Below, in pieces: positions 24,784 through 32,626 of a stretch of DNA of 32,626 nt. The notes beneath the pieces are model-generated. The model had not been told where the DNA came from, made no database searches, and worked only from the letters and a program-made list of their open reading frames with translations. A program made the translations under genes and the position numbers. The DNA is from Phocaeicola sp. (GTDB taxonomy: Bacteria; Bacteroidota; Bacteroidia; Bacteroidales; Bacteroidaceae), in contig JAHHQU010000028.1 of the NCBI GenBank assembly GCA_020026225.1, forward strand, positions 1 to 32,626, read 5' to 3'. The first letter of the stretch is position 1; every line of letters begins with the position of its first letter.

Positions 24784-27150
24784 ATGAAAAACGTGAAAAG
24801 AGTAAAAAACTTATTATTGCTGTTGGGTGGGGTATTCTTGACAGCTTGTTCTTCTACCGCTACTCAAGGTTTAGGTGATTCCGGTGAATCGTTGGTTCAA
24901 TATGTGGAACCTCGTATCGGAACAGCTCATTGTCGTTGGTTTCACTTCGCTCCAGGCGCATTGCCTTTCGGTATGGCGAAGCCTGCTTCATCCACTAATG
25001 GAAGTTTGGGAAATAAATCCGGTTGGGAAGCTACCGGATATGATTATCGTGACACCTCTATTGATGGATTTCCTTGTTTCCATGAGTTTCAAGTCGGTGG
25101 CATTGTGCTGATGCCTACGGTGGGAACCCTGAAGACGGTTCCTGGAGCTGCCAATGCAAAAGGTGAAGGGTATCGTTCATCTTTCAGTCACGATGATGAA
25201 GTGGCAACTGCGGGATATTATTCAGTGCTGTTGAAAGATTATGATGTGAAAGCAGAGCTGACCGCTACGCAGCGTGTCGCTTTCCAACGCTATACTTTTC
25301 CGGAAAGCAAACAAAGTCGTATCCTTTTTGATATCGGTAACCGTCAAGGGGAGAGCGGGCGTGTCATAGATGCTGAAGTGACTGTCTGCAATCAGAATAC
25401 GGTAGAGGGTTGGGTGAAAACCTTACCAGAATATAGTAACAAATATCAGGCAGGAGCTACAGTGACCATGTATTTTTCTGCTCAGATGGACAAAGAGGCT
25501 GATGCTTACGGTACTTTTTTGAAAAAGGAAGTGAAGGAAGGAAATCAGCACGTAGAAGGAGAAGGTGCTGGAGTCTATTTTACGTATAGTACAGATGCCG
25601 GAGAAACCATTACGGCAAAGGTGGGCCTTTCATATACCTCTGTTGCCAATGCTCGTCTGAACCGTGAGGAGGAAACGAATCATGGCAGACTTACTTTCGA
25701 TGAGGCGAAAGAGACTTCATTGAAGACTTGGGAAGATTATTTGAGTCGTATACGGGTAGAGACTTCCGTAAGGGAGGACAAGGTGAAGTTCTATACAGGA
25801 CTGTATCATGCCATCTTGGGAAGAGGGTTGGCTAGTGACGTCAACGGCGCTTACCCGAGAAACGATGGAACAACGGGACAGATACCGATGAAGGACGGGA
25901 AACCGGAATTTGCATTCTACAATTCGGATGCGGTATGGGGAGCTCAATGGAATCTGGTCCAAGTTTGGGCTTTGGCTTATCCTGAATATCTGTCTGATTA
26001 TGTGAGTACACATCTTCAGGTCTATAAAGACGCTGGATGGTTGGCCGACGGCATCGCCTGCAGTCGTTATGTATCGGGAGTGGGAACCAATCAGGTGAGC
26101 AATGTGATTGCAGCAGCTTATCTGTGCGGAATCCGAGATTTTGATGTGAAGACAGCATACGAGGCTGCATTGAAAAATGAATTGGATGGAAAGAATCGTC
26201 CGATGGGAGCCGGTAAAATGGATACCGAATTGTTTGTCAAGTATGGTTATGTTCCTCATAAGGACCAAGGACCGAAACCTGATGAGGCATGGATGTTCTC
26301 GGCTTCTCATACCCTGGAATATTCTTATGGAGCTTATGCCGTGGCTCAAATGGCAAAAGCGATGAACCGGACGGATGATTACCATCGTTTGATGGATTTG
26401 TCTAAAGGTTGGGAACGTCTTTATAACGAAAAAACGAACTTGATCCAGCCGCGGTGGGAAAATGGCAAGTTCATTGACAACTTTGATCCATTGCAGGTAT
26501 GGCGAGGTTTTCAGGAAGGTAATTCTTACCAATATACTTTTTATGTTCCTCATGATGCCAAAGGCTTGATAGCTAAGATGGGAACAGATGAATTTGCGAC
26601 TCGTTTGGACAGTATCTTCATCGTGTCACAGGACAAAATTTTTAGTGGCGGTACTACAATCGGTGCATTTGCTGGCTTGAATACATATTATAATCAAGGA
26701 AACCAACCTTGTCTGCATATTTCTTGGTTGTTCAACGAAGCTGGAAAATATGCACTGACTCAGAAATGGGTTCGTGCCATTCTGGATGAGTTCTACGGAA
26801 CGGATGGTATTCACGGTTATGGTTATGGGCAGGATGAAGATCAAGGACAATTGGGTGCTTGGTATGTTATCTCATCCATAGGCTTGTTTGATGTGAAAGG
26901 TTTGGCTTCTGAAGAACCGACATTTGCCATCGGCAGAACCTTATTTGATAAGGTAACTATCAAGTTGAATGAAAAGTATTATCCAGGAAAACAGTTTGTG
27001 ATTGAGGCATCAAACAACAACAAGAAGAATGTTTATGTAAACCAATTCCAGTTGAACGGAAAGAATTTGGACGAACCTCGAATTAAATTCAAGGAGGTCG
27101 TATCAGGAGGTAAATTGACTGTTAGCATGTCTGAAACTCCCGCTAAGTAA
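24784..27150 (+). CDS. GH92 family alpha-mannosidase lipoprotein
   Basis: This 788-aa exo-alpha-mannosidase of glycoside hydrolase family 92 is expected to trim alpha-linked mannose from glycans with calcium help. The start is ATG 24784; an open frame back to GTG 24712 would place extra residues ahead of the signal peptide and is rejected. The signal peptide ends in the lipobox FLTACSS, so it is a lipoprotein. Family features are VEPRIGTAHCRWFHFAPGAL, PFGMAKP, ASHTLEYSYGAYAVAQMAKA with the predicted general acid Glu512, and QDEDQGQLGAWYVISSIGLF with predicted base residues Asp684/Asp686. The more usual SHTHLSGTG-like segment reads FPCFHEFQVGG, so it belongs to a less typical subgroup. It is linked to the mannose operon through the attenuator. 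Confidence 0.92.
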   Translation: MKNVKRVKNLLLLLGGVFLTACSSTATQGLGDSGESLVQYVEPRIGTAHCRWFHFAPGALPFGMAKPASSTNGSLGNKSGWEATGYDYRDTSIDGFPCFHEFQVGGIVLMPTVGTLKTVPGAANAKGEGYRSSFSHDDEVATAGYYSVLLKDYDVKAELTATQRVAFQRYTFPESKQSRILFDIGNRQGESGRVIDAEVTVCNQNTVEGWVKTLPEYSNKYQAGATVTMYFSAQMDKEADAYGTFLKKEVKEGNQHVEGEGAGVYFTYSTDAGETITAKVGLSYTSVANARLNREEETNHGRLTFDEAKETSLKTWEDYLSRIRVETSVREDKVKFYTGLYHAILGRGLASDVNGAYPRNDGTTGQIPMKDGKPEFAFYNSDAVWGAQWNLVQVWALAYPEYLSDYVSTHLQVYKDAGWLADGIACSRYVSGVGTNQVSNVIAAAYLCGIRDFDVKTAYEAALKNELDGKNRPMGAGKMDTELFVKYGYVPHKDQGPKPDEAWMFSASHTLEYSYGAYAVAQMAKAMNRTDDYHRLMDLSKGWERLYNEKTNLIQPRWENGKFIDNFDPLQVWRGFQEGNSYQYTFYVPHDAKGLIAKMGTDEFATRLDSIFIVSQDKIFSGGTTIGAFAGLNTYYNQGNQPCLHISWLFNEAGKYALTQKWVRAILDEFYGTDGIHGYGYGQDEDQGQLGAWYVISSIGLFDVKGLASEEPTFAIGRTLFDKVTIKLNEKYYPGKQFVIEASNNNKKNVYVNQFQLNGKNLDEPRIKFKEVVSGGKLTVSMSETPAK

Positions 27151-27181
27151 AATCGCATTCCTTCGACTTCGGAGTGATAGT

Positions 27182-27234
27182 ATCCTCCATCAGTTGTCGC
27201 ATCATGTGCAGACAACTGATGGAGGATTTTCGTT
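27182..27234 (+). terminator. Terminator after GH92
   Basis: A perfect 17-bp stem (27182-27198 with 27211-27227), a 12-nt loop and a T-rich tail lie 32 bp after the stop. Confidence 0.92.
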
Positions 27235-27286
27235 TTATGGAATTCGAATTGAAAAATCCTTGATTCTTTTCATTTTTTCTTTCAAG

Positions 27287-27318
27287 TTTCGTGAAATAAG
27301 TAAATAGCTTTATCTTTG
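27287..27318 (+). promoter_or_regulatory. Promoter of the 5'-nucleotidase-like gene
   Basis: TATCTTTG at 27311-27318 is a full -7 match. TTTC at 27287-27290, 20 bp upstream, is one base off the -33 TTTG. The leader would be about 90 nt. Confidence 0.55.
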
Positions 27319-27412
27319 CTAAAACAAATGCTGCTTCCATCGTGTTGTGTAAAAGGAGCAAGTCCCTTTTCTGCAGGGATGATAGATTTTGGATTTAATA
27401 TATAATAAACAT

Positions 27413-29146
27413 ATGAAACATATGAAACATTTGGTTTGCCTTATGGTTTTATTGAGTCTCGGATGCCTGTGCGGTTGTACGGGCGGCGATAAAGAAGTCG
27501 TTTTGAAAATAGCCGAAACGAGCGATGTACATGGATGTTATTTCCCTTATGATTTTATTCGTCGTAAGCCGATGGAAGGCAGTTTGGCACGTGTCAGTTC
27601 CTTCGTGAAGGAACAGCGGAAGTTACATGGAGATAATTTCATTTTTGTAGATAACGGAGATATTCTTCAAGGGCAACCGATAGCATATTATTATAACTTT
27701 ATCGATACGGTTTCTGTACATGCCAGTGCAGCTATGATGAATTATTTGCGCTGTGACATTGGAAATGTAGGAAATCATGATGTCGAACCGGGGCATGCGG
27801 TATATGACCGATGGATTAAGGATTGCCAATTCCCGGTATTGGGTGCGAATATCGTAGAAAAGTCTACAGGAAAGCCTTATTTGAAACCGTATGAAATCTT
27901 GGAACGAGATGGTGTCAAGGTTGCCGTTTTAGGTATGATTACTCCAGCTATTCCGTCTTGGCTTCCAGAACAGCTTTGGAGCGGCTTGGAATTTGAGGAC
28001 ATGGTACAGTGTGCAAAAAAATGGGTGAAGGTCATCAAGGAAGAAGAAAATCCCGATGTGTTGATAGGCTTGTTCCATTCAGGTCCTGAAGGTAATAAAT
28101 TGGATAATGTGGTAGAAAATGCTTCTCAAGAAGTGGCTGTGAATGTGCCTGGCTTTGACGTCGTTTTTATGGGACACGATCATAGACGTTTCTGCGGAAA
28201 GATTGCGAACATAGAAGGAGATTCTGTTCTGCTGGTAGATCCGGCTAATAAGGCACATGTTGTAGGTGACGTGACATTGAAGCTTCAGTTGAAGAGTGGA
28301 AAAGTAGTGTCTAAAACGGTTGAAGGTCAATTGACCGATATGAAAAACTACCAGGTGGATGAAGATTTCATGAAGAACTTCAGCAAAGAATACCAAGCTA
28401 CTTCCGATTTTGTATCACGAAAGATAGGCAGTATCAAACAAACCATCACTTCTAAGGATGCTTTCTTCGGCCCATGTGCTTTCATCGATTTGATTCATCA
28501 GATGCAGTTGGATCTTTCGGGAGCTGAAGTCTCATTCTGTGCTCCTTTGTCTCCTGTGGCTGAAATCAAGAAAGGGGATATCTTCATGAGTGATATGTTC
28601 AACTTGTATAAATATGAAAACATGCTGTATGTGATGGAATTGAGCGGACAGGAAATTAAGGACTTTCTGGAGATGTCTTATGCTATTTGGACCAATCAGA
28701 TGAAGTCGCCGTCCGATCACATCATGCTTATTCATGATCAGAAACAAGCATTCGGTTGGTTTAAGAACCCAAGCTTCAACTTTGATTCAGCAGCTGGAAT
28801 TTGTTATACGGTTGATGTAACCAAACCACAAGGTGAGAAAATTAATATCCAATCAATGGCTGACGGCAAGCCGTTCGACTTGAAGAAGGTTTATAAGGTA
28901 GCAGTAAATTCTTACCGTGGCAACGGGGGTGGTGACTTGTTGACCAAGGGTGCTGGCATTCCTAAAGATCAGTTGTCCAAACGTATCATTTCTTCTACCG
29001 AAAAAGATTTGAGATATTATTTGATGAAACGTATCGAAGAAGTGAAGGTGCTTGATCCAAAGCCTTTGAATCAGTGGAAATTCATCCCTGAAGCATGGGC
29101 CGTACCTGCTGCAAAGCGTGATGCTGAATTAATCTTCGGAAAATAA
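27413..29146 (+). CDS. 5'-nucleotidase / UshA-like metallophosphoesterase lipoprotein
   Basis: From the ATG at 27413 it is 577 aa (an in-frame TTG at 27389 and a second ATG at 27422 are alternatives). A lipoprotein signal ends at SLGCLCGC. The metallophosphatase domain has the metal-binding series ETSDVHG, FVDNGDILQG, NVGNHDVE, GLFHSG and FMGHDHRRF. The second half is the C-terminal 5'-nucleotidase domain that binds the base, with SYRGNGGGDLL. Together they predict removal of phosphate from nucleotides, or of cyclic phosphodiesters, outside the inner membrane for nucleoside and phosphate salvage. It is transcribed alone; its position after GH92 is probably incidental. The precise substrate cannot be read from the sequence. 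Confidence 0.92.
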   Translation: MKHMKHLVCLMVLLSLGCLCGCTGGDKEVVLKIAETSDVHGCYFPYDFIRRKPMEGSLARVSSFVKEQRKLHGDNFIFVDNGDILQGQPIAYYYNFIDTVSVHASAAMMNYLRCDIGNVGNHDVEPGHAVYDRWIKDCQFPVLGANIVEKSTGKPYLKPYEILERDGVKVAVLGMITPAIPSWLPEQLWSGLEFEDMVQCAKKWVKVIKEEENPDVLIGLFHSGPEGNKLDNVVENASQEVAVNVPGFDVVFMGHDHRRFCGKIANIEGDSVLLVDPANKAHVVGDVTLKLQLKSGKVVSKTVEGQLTDMKNYQVDEDFMKNFSKEYQATSDFVSRKIGSIKQTITSKDAFFGPCAFIDLIHQMQLDLSGAEVSFCAPLSPVAEIKKGDIFMSDMFNLYKYENMLYVMELSGQEIKDFLEMSYAIWTNQMKSPSDHIMLIHDQKQAFGWFKNPSFNFDSAAGICYTVDVTKPQGEKINIQSMADGKPFDLKKVYKVAVNSYRGNGGGDLLTKGAGIPKDQLSKRIISSTEKDLRYYLMKRIEEVKVLDPKPLNQWKFIPEAWAVPAAKRDAELIFGK

Positions 29147-29169
29147 AGAAGTCCTATTTTTAATTGAAA

Positions 29170-29212
29170 AAACATTTTCTTATGTGAATGCGCATAGGAA
29201 AATGTTTTTTTG
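29170..29212 (+). terminator. Terminator after the 5'-nucleotidase-like gene
   Basis: A 15-bp stem with one G-U pair (29170-29184 with 29193-29207), an 8-nt loop and a T-run lie 23 bp after the stop. Confidence 0.88.
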
Positions 29213-29335
29213 TTTAGTGATAAGATGTTCGTTATGATGGATTTTCGTTTTCAAATATGGTAATATCCTATACCTTTTTGTTTATGTTTCTTTATAAAGG
29301 CTTAATGGTATAGGTGAAATTTGCAATAAAAGTCG

Positions 29336-29343
29336 TATCTTTG
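29336..29343 (+). promoter_or_regulatory. -7 box of the His-rich protein / TonB receptor unit
   Basis: TATCTTTG matches the -7 consensus, 39-46 bp before the ATG. A TTTG at 29320-29323 is only 12 bp upstream, too close for a normal -33 element. Regulation by an additional factor is possible. Confidence 0.5.
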
Positions 29344-29381
29344 CCTTTCCAACCGATAAGGTAGAGTTAGAATAGGTATTG

Positions 29382-29735
29382 ATGTTTAAAAGGATAAGGA
29401 AACATATTATAATATGGTCGGCATTTCTGTTGACTCTCTTTGCTGTGTATTATAGTATTATAGCTATATATACACACGTACACATCATCAATGGGGTGAT
29501 GGTCGTACATTCCCATCCTTTTCATGGTCAGCATACGCATACTGAAGGCCAATTGTTGGTCTTGAATTTTCTTTCGCACTTTTATTCTGAAGAGGTTGGT
29601 GAAACCGTCAGTTTTACCATTCCTTTTCGTCCGTTACTTTATATTCTTCCCGATGAATACATAGAGACATCTCCATGTTCTCTGTTTTCTGATGGTATCT
29701 ATTGGCGTGGACCTCCTTCTGCTTTTTTCATTTAG
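29382..29735 (+). CDS. Membrane-anchored histidine-rich small protein
   Basis: This is a 117-aa protein of unknown function. The ATG at 29382 is preferred to the in-frame TTG at 29379. A short basic N-terminus (FKRIRKH) precedes one hydrophobic segment (about 9-30), so it is probably an inner-membrane anchor with the rest in the periplasm. Right after it come eight histidines within residues 32-66: HVH at 32-34, HSHPFHG at 43-49, HTH at 51-53 and His66. The clustering suggests binding of Zn, Cu or another transition metal. The C-terminus ends RGPPSAFFI. It lies 116 bp before a TonB receptor with a plug CxxC and has its own promoter, so the two may form one uptake unit. I know of no assigned function for such proteins. 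Confidence 0.75.
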   Translation: MFKRIRKHIIIWSAFLLTLFAVYYSIIAIYTHVHIINGVMVVHSHPFHGQHTHTEGQLLVLNFLSHFYSEEVGETVSFTIPFRPLLYILPDEYIETSPCSLFSDGIYWRGPPSAFFI

Positions 29736-29741
29736 TGGCAG

Positions 29742-29778
29742 TTATAAGGGAAATGTCCCCGAGTGCTTTCCTTTATAA
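29742..29778 (+). promoter_or_regulatory. Hairpin between His-rich gene and TonB receptor gene
   Basis: A 12-bp stem (29742-29753 with 29767-29778, one G-U) with a 13-nt loop lies 6 bp after the stop of the upstream gene. It is followed by TTCTCG, not by a T-run, so it is not a strong terminator. It could set the ratio of the two products by partial termination or RNA processing. Function unproven. Confidence 0.45.
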
Positions 29779-29851
29779 TTCTCGATTCAGATAAGTTTTA
29801 GACTCTAAGTGGGACGGAATGGAGTCATCTAATCATTCTAAAAAAAAATAA

Positions 29852-32182
29852 ATGAAAAAAATATCTTTAGTATGTATGGGATTGTTGTGTTCTTTATCAA
29901 ACACAGCAGTTGCCAATATAGTCAACGAACAACCGGTTACAGAGGTACAGCAGGTAAAAGAAGGTAACATGATTGTCGGTCATGTAGTGGTGAAAGGTTC
30001 TGAAGAACCGATTCCGTATGCTGCAGTCATCATTGTGGAAACAGGAAAAGGTACGGTTACTGATTCTGACGGATACTTCCGTTTCAAAGATGTGGCGAGC
30101 GGTAAATATACCGTGCATGTGCAGTCAATCGGTTATGAAAACCAGTCAAAACAGGTGACGGTTAGCAAGAATTTCAGTGCCGATATGAACTTTATCATGG
30201 AGGAATCTACTTTTATGACTGATGAGGTGGTTGTTTCTGCCAACCGCAATGAAACCAGCCGTAAATTGGCTCCTGTGGTAGTCAATGTAATGAGTAACAA
30301 GTTGTTCGAAACTGTCAACTCAACCGACTTGGCCAAGTCCTTGAATTTCCAGTCGGGTCTGCGTGTAGAAAACAACTGCCAGAACTGTGGTTTCTCTCAG
30401 GTTCGTATCAATGGTTTGGAAGGTCCGTATTCACAGATTCTTATCAATAGCCGTGCGGTAATGAGTGCCTTGTCTGGTGTTTATGGCTTGGAGCAGATAC
30501 CGGTGAATATGATTGAACGTATTGAGGTAGTTCGTGGTGGAGGTTCTGCCTTGTTCGGTGCGAATGCCGTGGGAGGTACTATCAATATCATCACTAAAGA
30601 CCCGGTGAGCAACTCTTTCCAGGTGACTTCTACGATGTCGAATTATAACAGCAAATCGTGGGAACAATTTGTGGGTGCCAATGCTTCACTGGTCTCTCCA
30701 GACAATACTTATGGTATAGCAGTGTACCAGTCTTATCGTAATCGTAATCCGTATGACCATGATGGTGACGGCTTCTCTGATATCAGCCGTGTGAATATGA
30801 ATACTTTCGGCTTGCGTGCATATTACCGTCCTTCTCAATTCAGCCGTATCAGTTTGGAATATCATACAACCAATGAATTCCGTCGTGGAGGTAACAAATT
30901 CGATTTGCAGCCGCATCAAACGGATATCACAGAGCAAACTAAGCACGTAATCAATAGCGGTGGTTTGACATACGATGTGTTCTTCAATGAATACAAGCAT
31001 AAGCTTTCTGTATATGGTTCTGTTCAGCATATCGACCGTAACAGTTATTATGGAATGAAGCAGGATTCTACTGCGTATGGTTCTACTGATGATTTGACAG
31101 CGGTAGTGGGAGCTATGTATGTAGGAAATATGGATAAATGTCTTTTCTCTCCAGCTACATTTACCGGTGGGGTGGAAGGCAATTATAATAAATTGGAAGA
31201 TAGAATGTTAGGCTACGGTCGTGACATGCGTCAAACTGCAAAGGTTGCTAGTGCTTTCTTCCAGAATGAATGGAAAATGAAATATTTTACCTTGTTGGCT
31301 GGTTTTCGTCTGGACAAACACAATATGGTGGATAATTTGATTTTCAGTCCACGTATCAATGCGTTATGGAAACCGAGTGATGCTTTGCAGACTCGTTTGA
31401 CATGGTCGACAGGCTTCCGTGCTCCTCAAGCTTATGATGAAGACCTTCACGTAGAGGCTGTAGGAGGTGAACCGGTGTTGATTAGAATGGCTAAAGGATT
31501 GAAACCGGAAAAGTCAAATAGTTTCAGTGGTTCTGTCGATTGGACTTTTCACATGGGACATTTCCAATCGAACTTGTTGATTGAAGGTTTTTATACCATG
31601 TTGAATGATGTCTTCTATTTGCATCCGGTAGGTGAAGATGCGGAAACGGGCATAACTTATAAGGAACGCCGCAACGGAGATGGAGCACGTGTTTATGGTG
31701 CCAATATCGACTATAAGATTGCTCATGGAAAGGAAGCCCAACTCCAGATTGGTTTTACTGCTCAGCGCAGTCGCTATACAAAAGCTGTAGCATGGAGCGA
31801 GGATCCTGAAAAAACGTTGACTAAGAATATGCTCCGTACGCCAAAATATTATGGTTACTTTACATTTACTTCAGCACCGTTGAAGAATTTTGACTTCTCA
31901 TTCTCTGGTGTCTATACAGGTAAGATGTATGTACCTCATTTGGCTGGTTACATAGAAGAAGACCGAATGGAAAGAAGTCCTAATTTTATGGATTTTAATA
32001 TTAAAGCAAATTATACTTTCCATTTAAGTGAAAACTTGAAATTCCAATTGAACGCTGGCGTTCAAAATATCTTCAATACTTATCAAAAGGATTTGGATAA
32101 AGGGGTTGACCGTGACCCAGGATACATTTATGGTCCAGGAAATCCACGTATATTCTTTGTGGGCGTTAAGATTTTCAACTGA
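29852..32182 (+). CDS. TonB-dependent outer-membrane receptor with CxxC plug
   Basis: This 776-aa active-transport channel lies in the outer membrane. It has a signal peptide to about Ala21 (NTAVA), then a carboxypeptidase-regulatory-like beta domain at about 38-115 (IVGHVVVKGSEEPIPYAAVI). A TonB-box-like DEVVVSA is at 124-130. The plug runs about 130-250 with RINGLEGPYSQILINSRAVM, IERIEVVRGGGSALFGANAV and GGTINIITK. The barrel runs about 255-776 and ends KIFN. The plug carries Cys176 and Cys179 in NNCQNCGFS, which could bind metal or form a disulphide. It is a CirA/BtuB-like single receptor, not a SusC type, and no SusD partner follows. The substrate is unknown; the His-rich upstream gene suggests a metal or metal complex. 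Confidence 0.93.
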   Translation: MKKISLVCMGLLCSLSNTAVANIVNEQPVTEVQQVKEGNMIVGHVVVKGSEEPIPYAAVIIVETGKGTVTDSDGYFRFKDVASGKYTVHVQSIGYENQSKQVTVSKNFSADMNFIMEESTFMTDEVVVSANRNETSRKLAPVVVNVMSNKLFETVNSTDLAKSLNFQSGLRVENNCQNCGFSQVRINGLEGPYSQILINSRAVMSALSGVYGLEQIPVNMIERIEVVRGGGSALFGANAVGGTINIITKDPVSNSFQVTSTMSNYNSKSWEQFVGANASLVSPDNTYGIAVYQSYRNRNPYDHDGDGFSDISRVNMNTFGLRAYYRPSQFSRISLEYHTTNEFRRGGNKFDLQPHQTDITEQTKHVINSGGLTYDVFFNEYKHKLSVYGSVQHIDRNSYYGMKQDSTAYGSTDDLTAVVGAMYVGNMDKCLFSPATFTGGVEGNYNKLEDRMLGYGRDMRQTAKVASAFFQNEWKMKYFTLLAGFRLDKHNMVDNLIFSPRINALWKPSDALQTRLTWSTGFRAPQAYDEDLHVEAVGGEPVLIRMAKGLKPEKSNSFSGSVDWTFHMGHFQSNLLIEGFYTMLNDVFYLHPVGEDAETGITYKERRNGDGARVYGANIDYKIAHGKEAQLQIGFTAQRSRYTKAVAWSEDPEKTLTKNMLRTPKYYGYFTFTSAPLKNFDFSFSGVYTGKMYVPHLAGYIEEDRMERSPNFMDFNIKANYTFHLSENLKFQLNAGVQNIFNTYQKDLDKGVDRDPGYIYGPGNPRIFFVGVKIFN

Positions 32183-32221
32183 TGAAAAAGTGATGGATTT
32201 CTCAGTTTGACATTCCATAGT

Positions 32222-32262
32222 AAAGCCGTTTCATCCCTTGTGGTTGGAACGGCTTTTTTGTG
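32222..32262 (+). terminator. Terminator after the TonB receptor
   Basis: An 11-bp stem with one G-U (32222-32232 with 32246-32256), a 13-nt loop and a T-rich tail lie 39 bp after the stop. Confidence 0.88.
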
Positions 32263-32549
32263 TTTAAGAAGGGCCTTTGGGGGACGAAAGGATTGGAGTC
32301 CTTGTCTGAACTAAGGATAGAAATGAATATTCCGGCGAGAAAACATGATTCGGTAGGATGCCTGTTATGTTCTTCTTCTGACAGGAGGGTCTATAAAGAA
32401 CATTCCTCCAGACGAACTTGCATAGGAACAAGTTGTCCAGAGGAACTCGGATTTACGGAATGTATTTCGTTGACAGATGTCATTCTAATTAGTCGTCCCT
32501 TAAGAATATCTTTATCTATTGATATTCAGCAAATTAGTTTATGAAATTC
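32263..32549. other. Intergenic region with nested inverted repeats, no gene seen
   Basis: A 94-aa open frame covers much of it, but it begins at a TTG inside the terminator tail and its composition is unlike a protein, so I do not call it. Two inverted repeats are nested: TTCCTC 32403-32408 with GAGGAA 32440-32445, and AACTTG 32415-32420 with CAAGTT 32429-32434. A small AATATC/GATATT pair lies near 32506-32527. Confidence 0.4.
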
Positions 32550-32602
32550 TTTGATAAATCTGCAAGTTTTAAGTACCTTCGGGGCAAGAAACTTGCAGAT
32601 TT
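32550..32602 (+). promoter_or_regulatory. Promoter inside a 14-bp perfect inverted repeat
   Basis: TTTG at 32550-32553 and TACCTTCG at 32574-32581 are spaced by 20 bp, the Bacteroidetes promoter layout. Arms 32556-32569 and 32589-32602 are perfectly complementary over 14 bp, separated by 19 bp that hold the -7 box. The right arm ends one base before the ATG at 32604. A repressor binding both arms could close this promoter. Confidence 0.6.
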
Positions 32603-32603
32603 T

Positions 32604-32626
32604 ATGATTAAAAAGACGAATAAAAC
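32604..32626 (+). CDS. Start of a gene cut by the window edge
   Basis: ATG at 32604 opens a frame of seven codons (MIKKTNK) before the window ends. The call rests on the promoter directly upstream and on the Lys-rich start typical of this genome. The leader would be only about 15 nt. Product unknown. Confidence 0.45.

Noticed and set aside
25717..26553. 278-aa open frame antisense to GH92
   Set aside because: The sense strand is a clear GH92 coding region; the antisense frame has no recognisable domain or start signals.
29147..29381. Cobalamin riboswitch upstream of the TonB receptor unit
   Set aside because: No B12-box-like conserved core was found; the region holds a terminator and a -7 box only.
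32260..32544. 94-aa open frame downstream of the TonB receptor
   Set aside because: It begins with TTG inside the terminator tail, has no promoter or signal, and its composition is not protein-like.
32550..32602. Invertible promoter (phase-variation switch)
   Set aside because: Inverted repeats flank a promoter, but the segment between them is only 19 bp, far shorter than the usual invertible segments, and the -33 box lies outside. An operator is more likely.

Overview
The window reads as a chromosomal segment of a Bacteroidales bacterium (Bacteroides/Phocaeicola/Prevotella-like; the genus is not resolved). The pointers are: Bacteroidetes-type promoters (-7 box TAnnTTTG, sometimes with TTTG about 20 bp upstream) in front of several genes; few Shine-Dalgarno-like sites; an EXABDIK-type V-ATPase operon with a DUF2764 gene; a eukaryote-like GT3 glycogen synthase beside a GT35 phosphorylase; NigD-like and PepSY-like proteins; a GH92 lipoprotein; and a TonB receptor with an N-terminal carboxypeptidase-regulatory-like domain. 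No transposase, integrase, phage gene or CRISPR array is visible.

Layout. 1-80: the 3' end of a 5S rRNA and its terminator, so the window starts at the end of an rrn operon. 81-643: AT-rich, with no gene. 644-8250: V-type ATPase operon E, DUF2764, A, B, D, I, K, closed by a strong terminator. Subunit K carries the residue set that binds Na+ in Enterococcus NtpK. 8302-12687: glycogen synthase and glycogen phosphorylase with their own promoter and terminator. 12860-14220: a NigD-like lipoprotein and a PepSY-like secreted protein, converging on a small outer-membrane beta-barrel gene (14241-14714, minus). 14715-15243: an intergenic region with a 72-bp composite repeat/near-palindrome. 15181-20016, minus strand: guaA, then nudC and tex (tex upstream of nudC). 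20436-24551: a plus-strand operon of a class I mannose-6-phosphate isomerase with an extra N-terminal domain, a divergent ROK-family sugar kinase and an MFS transporter. A possible attenuator (24622-24700) follows, then a GH92 alpha-mannosidase lipoprotein. 27413-29146: a 5'-nucleotidase/UshA-like lipoprotein. 29382-32182: a short membrane-anchored histidine-rich protein followed by a TonB-dependent receptor with a CxxC in its plug. At the right edge (32550-32626) a promoter lies inside a 14-bp perfect inverted repeat that ends just before the start of a truncated gene.

How the genes work together (inference). GH92 would release mannose, the MFS protein import it, the ROK kinase phosphorylate it, and the isomerase make fructose-6-phosphate. 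The GT3/GT35 pair would store and mobilise glucose as glycogen. The V-ATPase would couple ATP to Na+ movement. The His-rich protein plus TonB receptor looks like an outer-membrane uptake unit, possibly for a metal or metal complex; this and the possible attenuator before GH92 are the least-explained systems here.
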